Positions 1 through 8,434 of a stretch of 64,000 bases of DNA are shown in pieces. The first letter of the stretch is position 1. Every line of letters begins with the position of its first letter. Both the position numbers and the translations under genes were made by a program. Under the pieces are notes generated by a model that was not told the origin of the DNA, did no database searches, and saw only the letters and a program-made list of their open reading frames with translations. Source of the stretch: CAVVXN01 sp963772585 (GTDB lineage Bacteria; Planctomycetota; PLA2; JAEUHO01); the NCBI GenBank assembly GCA_963772585.1, contig CAVYXV010000009.1, positions 1 through 64,000 of the forward strand. The letters are read 5' to 3'.

Positions 1-54
1 TGAAGCCAACCGAGCCTACGTTGAGCAGGGCTCCACGCTCCGTACAAGGGCAAG

Positions 55-408
55 GTGCGTGAGGCGGTGCTTGCGGAACCTGAGGCTGGCTGGGTCCGTG
101 TATACGTAGAGGGACGCAACAAGCAGGGAGACTGGTTCCTACGCGCAGACGACATCCGCGGTCTGTCGCCCGAGCAGATTCGAGATCGTTGGTCACTGAA
201 GTACACGCCTGATAGCATGGTCGAAGTGCGCTTGGAGGCAGGTGTAAGCCTCCGCGAGGGGACTGCGGCTGGCATCACGGATGCCAAATGGGCAGTTGGC
301 GGTGCCGGTCCGACGAGGCCCGGGGGTGGCCTTCAGCGCGAGTTGCGCCCTAGGATCGGGGTGACGTATGGGGCGTCTCGGCCCCTTCCGCGAGGAGGTG
401 TCCGATGA
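55..408 (+). CDS. C-terminal end of a polymorphic (RHS-like) toxin, 5' part outside or shifted
   Basis: The reading frame is open from base 25 and runs to a TGA that overlaps the next ATG. The GTG at 55 is probably not a real start: residues encoded just upstream in the same frame (PYKGK) still look like protein, and the other forward frame before base 40 (residues EANRAYVEQG) also looks coding, so a frameshift near bases 36-42 or the window edge cuts the gene. The product has no signal peptide or membrane segment. Its Gly-rich end and the gene overlapping its stop fit the toxin-then-immunity order seen three more times downstream. The toxin family is not recognised; assignment rests on context. 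Confidence 0.4.
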   Translation: MREAVLAEPEAGWVRVYVEGRNKQGDWFLRADDIRGLSPEQIRDRWSLKYTPDSMVEVRLEAGVSLREGTAAGITDAKWAVGGAGPTRPGGGLQRELRPRIGVTYGASRPLPRGGVR

Positions 409-740
409 GATTCCGCGTGCTAAGAGACGCCATCGAGTTCGCCAGTGGACAGCGTGCTCAATTCAGCGCGCCGGTGTTGCATACGCTCGACCTCGGAGAC
501 CTTCTGATTGTGATCCTCGATCCCGGCCCCTCTGGCCAGTTTCCAGAGAACGTGTACGCGATCGATGGCGAGGGCCGTGTTGTGTGGCGCGTGCAGGAGT
601 ATGAGTTCCCGCACGGTCGCACGCCCTACACGGGGGCGTATGTCGCGCCCGCCGGGCTTGCTCTCTACAATCGGTCCGGCGTGGAGGCCATTGTCGATCC
701 ATCAAATGGACGTATCGTGAGTACGGATCTTGTCCGGTAG
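405..740 (+). CDS. Small hypothetical protein, probable immunity partner of the preceding toxin tail
   Basis: A 111-residue soluble protein with no signal peptide. It begins at an ATG that overlaps the toxin stop by 4 bp (ATGA), with GAGGAGG a few bases upstream, so the two are translationally coupled. I do not recognise the family. The coupled position directly behind a toxin C-terminus, the small size and the repetition of the arrangement in the next three cassettes make an immunity role likely, and it would act in the cytoplasm by binding the toxin. An antisense IS66 transposase ends 18 bp after its stop. Confidence 0.6.
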   Translation: MRFRVLRDAIEFASGQRAQFSAPVLHTLDLGDLLIVILDPGPSGQFPENVYAIDGEGRVVWRVQEYEFPHGRTPYTGAYVAPAGLALYNRSGVEAIVDPSNGRIVSTDLVR

Positions 741-758
741 CAGGGGAACAGGCTCGTG

Positions 759-2258
759 CTACCCCGCCTTGAGTCGCATGGCTGCGGTGACCGCGGGCAG
801 AAGCGAGGGACGGGACGCGCCGGTGAGCCGCGCCCGGATCGACGCCTCGAGGAAGTCGGGGATCGACCGGTCCTGGGCCCGCAGGCTCTCGCTCACGGTG
901 AGCATGCGCTCGGCGAAGCGGGAGCCGGCCTTGCTCGCCGAGCCGAACGAGCCTTTTCTCCAGAGGACCGCCTTCCTCAGGGAGCGCTCCGCGGCGTTGT
1001 TCGTGGGCTCCACGCCCTCCACCCTGGTGAAGGTCCACAGCGCCTCGCCGTACTCGCGCAGGTCCCTCGCGATCTTGCGCGCCTTCGGGACCGGGCTGTT
1101 GATGTGCCGCGTGAGCAGACGGTCCAGTTGCTTGCGGATCGGCGCGATCCTACAACGCAGCCCGTGACGCGTGATCTCCCCTCTTCGGAAGCGGTACCAC
1201 TCCTCGAAGACCGCCTTCACGATCTTCAATCCGGAGGTACCGAGACTCCGTCCTTTGCCGCCGCGTTCGGCGAGCGCTCGGAAGTTGCGTTTCAGATGCG
1301 CCCAGCAGAGCTGGCGCAATAGGATGCCGTGGATGCGGTACACGGAGTAGCGATCGGTGATGAGGATCCCGGCGAATGCGAAGAGGAGCTTCCGGAAGGC
1401 CTCGCGGTTGCGGCGGCGGTCGATGCGGAAGACCTTGAGCTTCGGCGTCACCGCGGCCCAGAGCCAAGCGAGCTTGTTCGACTGCCGCCAGGAGGTCTCG
1501 TCGCAGTGGACGAAGTCGGCGTTCTGCACCGCGTCGAGCGCCTCGTCGTAGGCGGACTTGAGCGCCCTGGCCGTCCGCCGCTCCGACGCGACGACGGTGC
1601 CGACCGACACCGTCGCCTTCTCGCCGAAGAGAGCGATCGCGACCTCGCGGGCCTCGCGACGGCTGATGCGGCAGCGGCCGGTGAGCAGCGCGAGGATCGC
1701 CTGGAAGCGTGGCCCGACACAGCCGGCCGGCACGCCCTCCGGAAGTTCGGCGGCCGTGACCGCGCCGCACCCGGGGCAGCAGCACTCGTGGAGCAGATAC
1801 TCCCAGACCTCGGCGAGAACGGGCGGGATCTCGACGACCTGGTGACGCCGGGCCCCGCCGACGATATCCTCGGGGCGGAGGCGTCGATGGCAGTTCCCGC
1901 AACGCTCGGGCACCACAGGAATTCGGTGCTTGACGTCCTCGGGCGGGAAGGGTTTGCGCGTCGTGCCCTTGTGCCCGGGCTGCCCTCCCGGCTTGCGCCC
2001 CGTGGGCTTGCGGCTCCGGCGCTCCTTCCACGGCTTGTCCGTGGACGGCGGCTTCGAGGAGTTCGTCGAGTCGGCCTGCAAACGCGCCGTGAGATCGCGC
2101 ACCTTCTCCTGGAGCACGGCGATGTGCTCGCGGAGTTCCCGGCTCTCGCGCACGAGCTTGGCGCGGTAGGCCTCGACGTGCTTGAGCCTGGCCTCGAGCT
2201 TCGCAATCCTCCTCTCACACCCAGCGTGCCGGGGAGAGGATCGAGTCGCGACGGCCAC
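759..2258 (-). CDS. IS66-family transposase, copy 1
   Basis: A 499-residue DDE transposase of the TnpC type, starting at GTG. In order: an N-terminal leucine-rich coiled coil (about 15-65), the IS66 linker with NSSKPPSTD and GRKPGGQPGHKG, a four-Cys zinc finger (CGNC...CPGC), then the catalytic domain with Asp in CDETSWR, Asp in TDRYSVY and Glu in NNAAERSLR. Full length for solo IS66 transposases; no tnpA/tnpB are present. Antisense to the toxin/immunity genes on both sides. It resembles copy 2 more closely than copies 3 and 4. No matching terminal repeat is visible at its 3' side, only at the 5' side (2316-2354). Confidence 0.92.
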   Translation of the reverse strand: MAVATRSSPRHAGCERRIAKLEARLKHVEAYRAKLVRESRELREHIAVLQEKVRDLTARLQADSTNSSKPPSTDKPWKERRSRKPTGRKPGGQPGHKGTTRKPFPPEDVKHRIPVVPERCGNCHRRLRPEDIVGGARRHQVVEIPPVLAEVWEYLLHECCCPGCGAVTAAELPEGVPAGCVGPRFQAILALLTGRCRISRREAREVAIALFGEKATVSVGTVVASERRTARALKSAYDEALDAVQNADFVHCDETSWRQSNKLAWLWAAVTPKLKVFRIDRRRNREAFRKLLFAFAGILITDRYSVYRIHGILLRQLCWAHLKRNFRALAERGGKGRSLGTSGLKIVKAVFEEWYRFRRGEITRHGLRCRIAPIRKQLDRLLTRHINSPVPKARKIARDLREYGEALWTFTRVEGVEPTNNAAERSLRKAVLWRKGSFGSASKAGSRFAERMLTVSESLRAQDRSIPDFLEASIRARLTGASRPSLLPAVTAAMRLKAG

Positions 2259-2315
2259 GAGACCGTAGGTCGGCTCAATCGCAATCGCTCTCCACCCCTC
2301 AGAACCGGGGCTTTA

Positions 2316-2354
2316 CCCCCTGAACGGTTACAAGGGATGGTACGCGTTCAGCCC
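2316..2354. repeat. IS66-end palindrome, CTGAACG-N18-CGTTCAG (copy 1)
   Basis: Inverted arms lie at 2320-2326 and 2345-2351 with an 18-base spacer, 60 bp upstream of the IS66 transposase start. The same block, with the same spacer length and mostly the same spacer sequence, occurs at 7650 and 9972. Sequence similarity between the copies ends right after the right arm, where the toxin domain begins, so this is probably the element's outer end and transposase-binding site. A TGA in the left arm closes any frame entering the toxin from upstream. Confidence 0.7.
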
Positions 2355-2365
2355 CTCAGGCGCCG

Positions 2366-2653
2366 CGGAATGCACATCTGGCCGGGAAGCGCCACCCGGT
2401 GACGGACATCCCGTTCGACAGGAATGGGTACCCGGACTTCTCGGGGGTCGCTCGCGAGACGGTCACAATCAAGTACGCCAATCCCCCCAACCGACGCCTC
2501 GACTTCAGGGCTGCGAACGAGGCGGCCGGGCTCAAGCGGACTCCCGAGGGGTGGACTTGGCATCATCACCAGGATGGACGGACAATGCAGCTGGTCCCAA
2601 CTGACATCCACCGCAAGACCGGACATACCGGCGGGTTCGCCGGTCAGCGATGA
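2366..2653 (+). pseudogene. Orphan toxin C-terminal domain, WHH-type HNH nuclease (cassette 2)
   Basis: The frame is open from just after the TGA at 2321-2323 and has no convincing start; a GTG at 2399 lies inside the conserved part. The first residues (RNAHLAGKRHP, then IPFDRNGYPDF) match the usual linker before a toxin tip in RHS-type proteins. The catalytic segment has TWHHHQDG followed by MQLVPTDIH and GHTGG, the signature of the WHH group of HNH/Endo VII nucleases. It is a detached nuclease toxin tip, not expressed as a full toxin here, but could be regained by recombination with an intact upstream toxin gene. Immunity gene starts 11 bp later. Confidence 0.75.
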
Positions 2654-2664
2654 GAGGAGGTGCC

Positions 2665-3125
2665 GTGACGGCGCGCATCGAAAGCACGGGGCCGACGCTG
2701 GCGGCAGGTGATGTCGAGTCGTTCGAAGCCCGCCTCGGCCGTCGCCTACCCGACGACTACAGGGCGTTCCTTCTCCGCACGAACGGGGGGGTACCGAGAG
2801 CCCCAGGACATTGAGGCTGCCGACGGCAGCAACCAGTGGTCCATCAACGTCCTGCTGGGCCTGAGCCGTCACATCCAGAGCAGCAACATCGAATCTGTAC
2901 TGGAAGATGTTCGCGAGACCATTCCCGCGGGTTACATGCCGATCGCGGTTGGAGACGGGGGCGAGATCGATCCTGCTCGCGATTGACGGTCCGAGTACGG
3001 GCAACGTTGTGCTCTGGCAATGGGACGAAGACGACTTGAGCAGGCGTGGTCGTACGCTGTACCCTCTGGGGCGGTCGTTCTCTGACTTCCTCCAGCGGAT
3101 CCGCCGACTCTGGAAGTGCGTCGTA
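2665..3125 (+). pseudogene. SUKH (SMI1/KNR4-type) immunity protein with two frameshifts
   Basis: The start is GTG 2665, preceded by GAGAGGAGG, 11 bp after the nuclease stop. The first frame gives RLGRRLPDDYRAFLLRTNGG, the typical SUKH opening. The frame changes at the seven-G run near 2788-2794, continues through INVLLGLSRHIQ to YMPIAVGDGG, changes again at the five-G run near 2955-2960, and ends with VVLWQWDEDD and the SFSDFL motif. Joined, the pieces form a complete SUKH fold of about 150 residues. SUKH proteins are known immunity partners of nuclease toxins, matching the WHH domain before it. Both shifts lie in G runs, so they may be sequencing errors. Confidence 0.7.
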
Positions 3126-3181
3126 ATAAGCGTACCATGTCGGCAACTGCGCTGGCCACTCGACCCTCCTGCGGGAGGATG

Positions 3182-4479
3182 TCACGCGCTGATGCGTGCC
3201 GCAGCCTGCGCGGTGGGCAAGAGCGAGGGACGAGACCTGCCCGTGAGCCGCGCCCGGATCGACGCCTCGAGAAACTCGAGAATCGAGCGGTCCTGCGCCC
3301 GAAGGCTCTCGCTCACAGTGAGCATGCGCTCGGCGAAGCGAGAGCCGGCCTTGCTCGCGGAGCCGTAGGAGCCCTTGCGCCAAAGGACCGCCTTCCTCAG
3401 CGACCTCTCCGCGGCGTTGTTTGTAGGCTCCACACCCGCGACTCTGGTGAAGGTCCACAGCGCGGCGCCGTACTCGCGCAGGTCCTTCGCGATCTTGCGC
3501 GCCTTCGGAACCGGGCTGTTGATGTGTCGCGTGAGCAGACGGTCCAGTCGCTTGCGAAGTGGCGCGATCCTGCATTGCAGCCCGTGCCTCGTGATCTCCC
3601 CTCGTCGGAAGCGGTACCACTCCTCGAACACAGCCTTCACGATCTTCAATCCGGAGGTGCCGAGGCTTCGGGCCTTGCCTCCGTGCTCGGCGAGTGCCTG
3701 GAAGTTCCGTTTCAAGTGGGCCCAGCAGAGTTGCCGCAGCAGGATGCCGTGAATCCGGTAGACCGAGAAGCGGTCGGTGATGAGGACTCCGGCGAAGGCG
3801 AAGAGCAGCTTGCGGAACGCCTCGCGGTTGCGCCGGCGGTCCACGCGGAAGACCTTGAGCATCGGGGTGACGGCGGCCCACAGCCACGCGAGCTTGTTGG
3901 TCTGCCGCCAGGAAGTCTCGTCGCAGTGGACGAACTCGGCGCTCTGCACGGCGTCGAGCGCCTCGTCGTAGGCGGGCTTGAGGGCCTTGGCCGTGCGGCG
4001 CTCCATCGCGGCGACGGTGCCGACCGACACCTTGGCCTTCTCGCCGAAGAGCGCGATCGCGACCTCGCGGGCCTCGCGGCGGCTGATCCGGCAGCGGCCC
4101 GTCAAGAGCGCGAGGATCGCCTGGAAGCGGGGGCCGACACAGCCGGCCGGCACGTCCTCGGGCAGGTCCGCCGTCGTGACCTCGCCGCAGCCGGGGCAAC
4201 AGGACTCGTGAAGCTGGTACTCCCAGACCTTCGCGACGACCGGCGGGATCTCGACGACCTGGTGACGGCGCGCCTCGCCCGTGGCATCCTGGGGCTGGAG
4301 GCGGCGATGGCACTTCCCGCAACGCTCTGGCAGGACCGGGACCGGGTAGTCCACCTGCCCTGGCGGGAAGGGCTTGCGCGTCGTGCCCTTGTGCCCAGGC
4401 TGCCCGCCCGCACGCCGGCCCGTTGGCTTGCGGCTCCGCCGCTCCCTCCACGGCTTGTCCGTCGACGGCGGCTGCGAGG
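3182..4479 (-). pseudogene. IS66-family transposase copy 2, C-terminal part (split by IS21)
   Basis: Encodes the linker, zinc finger and whole DDE domain of an IS66 transposase very close to copy 1 (CDETSWR, TDRFSVY, NNAAERSLR). Its N-terminal part lies 2.9 kb away at 7399-7602. The break falls between the NSS and PPSTD of the IS66 linker, exactly where IS21 entered. Removing IS21 plus one CGAGG copy restores an uninterrupted frame (STNSSQPPSTDKPW), so the gene was intact before the insertion. Stop codon follows the frameshifted immunity gene closely. Confidence 0.88.
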
Positions 4480-4510
4480 TGTCACAGACCGCCCTATGAA
4501 GGCCACCGCG

Positions 4511-4624
4511 AGTTCGGCCAAGCTGGGCCACCTCGCGGAGGTCTGATCGGGCGCGCAGTTCGGCCAAGCTGGGCCAGGTCGGTTCGGCCAAGCTAGGCCA
4601 GGCCAGTTCGGCCAAGCTGGGCCA
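4511..4624. repeat. IS21 left-end multiple terminal repeats (four copies)
   Basis: Four near-identical 20-mers of the form AGTTCGGCCAAGCTGGGCCA lie at 4511-4530, 4557-4576, 4581-4600 and 4605-4624. The third has GG for AG at its start and an A within GCTAGG. They face the inverted copies at the right end. In IS21 elements such repeats are the transposase (IstA) binding sites. Confidence 0.85.
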
Positions 4625-4706
4625 CCCCGGCCCCCTCCGCGAGCGGAGTCCTTCCGGGCCCGCCAAGCCACCCTCCTGGGTTCATCCACGACCCAGGAGG
4701 CGCTTG

Positions 4707-6308
4707 ATGGCAGCGAGGAGGACGGACGTGCACCGGTTGCAGGAGGTGGTGCGGCTGCACCGGATGGGGCTGAGCGGGCGCAAGATCGCGCGGCGGCTGC
4801 GGATGGGGCGGGACACGGTCGGGCGGGTGCTGGAGGCCTTCGGTCGGGCGGGGCTCCTGGCGGGCGATGCCGGCGATCTGCCCGAGGCGCCGGCGCTGCG
4901 CGCTGCCCTGGAAGCCGCCCATCCGCCGCGTCCGGCGCCGCAGCAGACCTCGAGCATCGAGCGCTGGCGCCAGGCGATCGAGCACCAGTGGAAGGAGAAG
5001 CACGCCAAGCCGACGGCCATCCACGACTGGCTCCGCCTTCGCGATCCGGACTACACCGGGAGCCTCTCGGCCGTGAAGCGCTTCTGCCTGCGACTGGCCC
5101 GCGAGGCGGGTCCCTCGCCCGAGGACGTGGCGATCCCCGTGGAGACCGCCCCCGGGGAGGTGGCCCAGGTCGACTTCGTGCACGCCGGCCGGGTCTACGA
5201 CCCGGATCGGGGCGTGCCGCGCCGCGCGTGGATCTTCGTGATGACGCTGGGCTACAGCCGGCACATGTTCGTGGACCTGGTGTTCGACCAGAAGGTCGAC
5301 ACCTGGCTCCGCCTCCACGTGCGGGCGTTCGAGGCCCTGAGGGGCGTCCCGGCCGTCCTCGTGCCCGACAACCTCAAGAGCGCGGTGATCCGCGCCGCCT
5401 TCGGTGTCGACGACGAGCTGACGCTGAACCGGAGCTACCGCGAGCTCGCCCGCCACTACGGTTTCCAGATCGACCCGACCCCTCCGCGAAGTCCGCAGAA
5501 GAAGGGGAAGGTCGAGCGGTCCGGCCGGTACGTGAAGGGCAGCTTCTGGCAAACGCACACCTCCGTCGACATCGAGACCGATCGCCGGGCGCTGAGGACG
5601 TGGAACACGGAGGTGGCCGACAAGCGCATCCACGGCACGACGGCGCGCCGCCCGGGCGAGGTCTTCGAGACGGAGGAACGGGCGGCGCTCGGGCCCCTGC
5701 CGCCCGAACCGTTCCAGATGGTGATCTGGAAGCGCGCCACGCTCCATCGCGACGCCCACGTCCAGGTCGACGGTGCCTTCTACTCCGCGCCCTGGAAGCT
5801 GATCGGCTCACGCCTCGAGGTGCGGATCGCGGGCCCGTCGGTGACGCTCTACCTGGGCGACGACCACCTGTGGACGCACGCGAAGGCTCGGCGGGGTCAA
5901 CGCCGGACGGTGGAGGCCCACCTTCCCGAGCACCGGGCACCGCTTCGACGGCGCAGTCGCTCCTTCTGGCTCCACAAGGCGGCCGGGCTGGGAGAGGACT
6001 GCCGGCGGCTGGCCGAGGCGATCTTCGAGGCCGACGACGTCCTGCTCCAACTGCGCAAGGTCCAGGCGGTGGTGACCTACCTCGAGGACTTCCCGGCCTG
6101 CCGGGCCAACGCCGCCGCGCGCCGGGCGCTCCACTACCGGTGCCTCACCTACGGAGGCCTGAAGAACATCCTGACCAAGGGGTTGGACCTCGAGCCGCTC
6201 GACGACGAGGGCCCGAAGCGGGACTGGGCCAGCGGCTCCCGCTACGCGAGGGATCCGGCCCAGTTGCTGCTGGCGTTGAAGGAGAACGAGGATGCCGACC
6301 CCGAATGA
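4707..6308 (+). CDS. istA: IS21-family transposase IstA
   Basis: A 533-residue integrase-type DDE transposase. The ATG at 4707 is chosen over a TTG at 4704 because AGGAGG ends 6 bases before it. An N-terminal helix-turn-helix (about 6-45: LQEVVRLHRMGLSGRKIARR) precedes the catalytic core with Asp in AQVDFVHAG, Asp in VPDNLKS and Glu in GKVERSGRYVKG, then a beta-barrel Mu-C-like tail. Works with IstB for cut-and-insert transposition. The 3' end overlaps istB by 17 bp. Confidence 0.95.
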   Translation: MAARRTDVHRLQEVVRLHRMGLSGRKIARRLRMGRDTVGRVLEAFGRAGLLAGDAGDLPEAPALRAALEAAHPPRPAPQQTSSIERWRQAIEHQWKEKHAKPTAIHDWLRLRDPDYTGSLSAVKRFCLRLAREAGPSPEDVAIPVETAPGEVAQVDFVHAGRVYDPDRGVPRRAWIFVMTLGYSRHMFVDLVFDQKVDTWLRLHVRAFEALRGVPAVLVPDNLKSAVIRAAFGVDDELTLNRSYRELARHYGFQIDPTPPRSPQKKGKVERSGRYVKGSFWQTHTSVDIETDRRALRTWNTEVADKRIHGTTARRPGEVFETEERAALGPLPPEPFQMVIWKRATLHRDAHVQVDGAFYSAPWKLIGSRLEVRIAGPSVTLYLGDDHLWTHAKARRGQRRTVEAHLPEHRAPLRRRSRSFWLHKAAGLGEDCRRLAEAIFEADDVLLQLRKVQAVVTYLEDFPACRANAAARRALHYRCLTYGGLKNILTKGLDLEPLDDEGPKRDWASGSRYARDPAQLLLALKENEDADPE

Positions 6309-7038
6309 ACTCGTGCCCGTGCTCAAGCGCCTGCGCCTCTCCGGCCTGTTGGAGACGCTGGACCTGCGAACGCGCGAGGCCGTCGACGGCGACCTCACCC
6401 ACGGCGAGTTCCTGCTGCGTCTCTTCACGGACGAGGTCGAGCGCCGGGAGAACAAGCAGCTGGAGATGCGCCTTCGGCGCGCGAACTTCGACGGCGTCAA
6501 GCGGTTGGACGACTTCGATTGGTCGTTCAACCCGAAGATCCCCAAGGCCAAGATCATCGACCTGGGCACCTGCCACTTCGTGGCGCGCCACGAGAGCGTG
6601 CTGCTGCTCGGGCCCACGGGCGTGGGGAAGAGCCACGTCGCCAAGGCGTTGGGGGAGCGGGCCTGCCGAGCGGGCTACCGCACGCTCTGCATCTCGGCCC
6701 ACCGCATGCTGGGAGACCTGCGGGCGGCCCGGGGCGACCGCACCTACGACAAGAAACTGCTGCGCTACACGAGCCCGGACCTCCTCCTCGTGGACGACCT
6801 GGGCCTTCGGCCATTGGAGGGGGACGAGCCCATCGACCTCTACGAGATCATCCGGGCACGCTACGAGCGGGGGGCGATGATCGTGACCTCCAACCGTGCC
6901 CTCGAGGAGTGGTACGGCCTCTTCCGCGACGACCTCATGGCGTCGGCGGCCATGGACCGCCTCCTCCATCACGCCCACGTCGTGGCGATGGAGGGCGACT
7001 CCTACCGCAACCCGCCCCGGGGACGGCGAGCGGCGTGA
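6292..7038 (+). CDS. istB: IS21-family helper ATPase IstB
   Basis: A 248-residue DnaC-like AAA+ ATPase that directs IstA to the target. Residues about 1-60 form the IS21 ATP-binding N-terminal region. Walker A is LLLGPTGVGKSH (about 104-115), Walker B is LLLVDDLG (about 163-170), and sensor I lies in VTSNRALEEWYG, followed by DRLLHHAHVV and the usual GDSYR end. ATG lies inside the istA frame, preceded by AAGGAGAACGAGG. The protein is full length. Confidence 0.95.
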   Translation: MPTPNELVPVLKRLRLSGLLETLDLRTREAVDGDLTHGEFLLRLFTDEVERRENKQLEMRLRRANFDGVKRLDDFDWSFNPKIPKAKIIDLGTCHFVARHESVLLLGPTGVGKSHVAKALGERACRAGYRTLCISAHRMLGDLRAARGDRTYDKKLLRYTSPDLLLVDDLGLRPLEGDEPIDLYEIIRARYERGAMIVTSNRALEEWYGLFRDDLMASAAMDRLLHHAHVVAMEGDSYRNPPRGRRAA

Positions 7039-7398
7039 GGAGCGCTGCGGGCCGCCCACCCCTCCACGGAACCCCGGATCCGTGCCGCGAGGGCGGGCCT
7101 CACGAGGGGGATCCGACCATCGAGAGGGACGATCCAGACGCGGATCGGGTGTGTCGAGGCGTACGACGCCTCCCCGCCCGGCCCCCGAGGCCGGGTGCCG
7201 GGCCGGGCGGGGAGGCTCGAAACGTGTCGGGGGGGACCCAGTGGCCCAGCTTGGCCGAACTGTGCAGGATGCCCGGGACCGGCTTTTCCGAGCGCCTCTC
7301 CCTCGCCATTCCAGACGGGGGGGCCGTTCCTCCAGCCCGGTTCAGGGTGGCCTTGCTTGGCCGAACTGAGGGTGGCCTCGTTTGGCCGAACCTTGACA
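7039..7398. repeat. IS21 right-end non-coding region with three terminal repeats
   Basis: About 360 bp between the istB stop and the element's end with no gene. It holds three inverted copies of the left-end 20-mer, at 7242-7261, 7348-7367 and 7373-7392; the first is an exact complement of the left consensus and the last two have a few substitutions. The rest shows GC-rich sequence with no feature I can name. Confidence 0.8.
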
Positions 7399-7602
7399 CG
7401 AGGAGTTCGTGGAGTCGGCCTGCAAGCGCGCCGTGAGCTCGCGGACCTTCTCCTCAAGGACGCCCACGTGCTCCCGCAGCTCCCGGTTCTCGCGCACCAG
7501 CTTGGCGCGGTAGGCTTCGAGATGACGATTGCGGGCCTCGAGGTCTGCGATCCGCCTCTCAAACCCGGTATGCCGGGGAGAGGATCGAGTTGCGACGGCC
7601 AC
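7399..7602 (-). pseudogene. IS66-family transposase copy 2, N-terminal part
   Basis: From the GTG at 7602 this encodes VAVATRSSPRHTGFERRI and the coiled coil of the IS66 transposase, nearly identical to copy 1, and breaks off after STNSS at the IS21 target duplication. The remaining residues are at 3182-4479. The frame running beyond 7399 into IS21 is not meaningful. Confidence 0.85.
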
Positions 7603-7649
7603 GAAGCTGTAGGTCGGATCAATCGAAACCGCTCTCCACCCGCGCGACA

Positions 7650-7689
7650 CCCCCTGAACGGTTACAAGGGATGGTACGCGTTCAGGGGG
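7650..7689. repeat. IS66-end palindrome, CTGAACG-N18-CGTTCAG (copy 2)
   Basis: The best preserved of the three copies: 11-base perfect arms CCCCCTGAACG (7650-7660) and CGTTCAGGGGG (7679-7689) around an 18-base spacer. It lies about 50 bp upstream of the IS66 copy 2 start. The toxin domain of cassette 3 begins at the right arm. Likely element end and transposase site; it could also fold as a hairpin. Confidence 0.7.
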
Positions 7690-8113
7690 GTATGGCGGGA
7701 CAGTCGTCGAGCATGCGGGCTACGCATACACGAAGGATGCATCGGGACGTGTGGTCAAGGCACAGGGGCGTCTACGCCTGGATGAGGGCGCCCGTCGCTC
7801 AGGAACAGTGTCCAGGGCCGTACGGGAAGGTGGTGCGGCTGGTGATGACGCGGGTCATGTGATCGCGAAGCGCTTTGGCGCGGACTTCAACCTGGACACT
7901 GCTGTTCCGCAGAATGCCAATCTGAATCGTGGCGCCTACCGAGCCATGGAGAACAGCCTTGCCAACCAGGTCAAGGCCGGTCGCACGGTAGACATCGAAG
8001 TCGAGATCCGCTATAGGGGACTGAGTACGCGGCCAAGTGAATTCACAGTGCGAGCCCGGATCGACGGTAGGCTTGAGAAGTGGGTGTTTCAGAACGCCCC
8101 AGGAGGTCGCTAG
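7685..8113 (+). pseudogene. Orphan toxin C-terminal domain, DNA/RNA non-specific endonuclease (cassette 3)
   Basis: The frame is open from the palindrome with the linker GGYGGTVVEHAGYAYTKD and has no good start codon; GTG 7751 falls inside the protein. The domain matches Endonuclease_NS_2 toxins: GDDAGHVIAKRFG (catalytic His in the usual DRGH-like motif), then PQNANLNRGAYRAMEN with the metal-binding Asn, and a C-terminal strand region ending near RARIDG. A detached nuclease tip, full length for the domain. AGGAGG at 8101-8106 inside its end serves the immunity gene. Confidence 0.78.
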
Positions 8114-8115
8114 AC

Positions 8116-8421
8116 ATGTCGACGGATGATCCCTATCCGGAAATCGGGCAGTTGCTCGTGGCGGCTACGACGCGTCCCTGGGACCGCATTGTGCTTGAGG
8201 CGGAGGTAGGCGACGACTGGGGGAGATTCTATGCGACGAGCTTCTCCGCTGGAACCACCTCAGAGAGCTTGGACGTTAGGCCGGAGACCCGCTTGATCGA
8301 GTTGCTCCAAGCGGTGCGGCGAGTCACGAGCAGAGAGGTCGCTCCTGGGAGGGAGACCTGGCGGACCCTAGTATTCACACTTCGTCGAGACGGGGAGTTC
8401 GAAGTCGACTTCGGCTACTGA
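8116..8421 (+). CDS. YezG/DUF600-like immunity protein (cassette 3)
   Basis: A 101-residue acidic cytoplasmic protein. ATG 8116 lies 10 bases after AGGAGG and 2 bases after the toxin stop, so the pair is coupled. The opening (EIGQLLVAATTRPWDRIVLEAEV), the middle tryptophan-containing strand and the ending GEFEVDFGY resemble the YezG (DUF600) family, which protects against YeeF-type nuclease toxins. Expected to neutralise the endonuclease encoded just before it. An antisense IS66 transposase ends 13 bp after its stop. Confidence 0.65.
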   Translation: MSTDDPYPEIGQLLVAATTRPWDRIVLEAEVGDDWGRFYATSFSAGTTSESLDVRPETRLIELLQAVRRVTSREVAPGRETWRTLVFTLRRDGEFEVDFGY

Positions 8422-8434
8422 TGGCGTGTGGACG

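Larger units (their letters stand above)
4480..7398 (+). mobile_element. Complete IS21-family insertion sequence
   Basis: The element is 2919 bp and begins 5'-TGTCA and ends TGACA-3'. It is flanked by a 5-bp direct target duplication, CGAGG, at 4475-4479 and 7399-7403. It carries istA and istB in the usual overlapping order and multiple copies of a 20-bp repeat at each end (four left, three right, inverted relative to one another). It sits inside IS66 transposase copy 2. Undamaged genes, matching ends and an exact target duplication indicate a recent and possibly still active insertion. Confidence 0.93.

Noticed and set aside
463..1038. Long minus-strand open frame over the immunity gene and IS66 3' end
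   Set aside because: Arg/Gly/His-rich composition with no family resemblance; it is the high-GC shadow of the real genes. The same holds for the many long frames antisense to IS66, istA, the propeller protein and the C25 peptidase.
4500..4630. IS21 left repeats as a regulatory operator array for istA
   Set aside because: The inverted copies at the other end show they are terminal transposase-binding repeats.
7650..7689. Palindrome read as the RHS core end (frame PLNGYKGWYAFRG)
   Set aside because: That frame is not continuous with any of the toxin tips; the frame that is continuous contains a TGA. An element end fits better.
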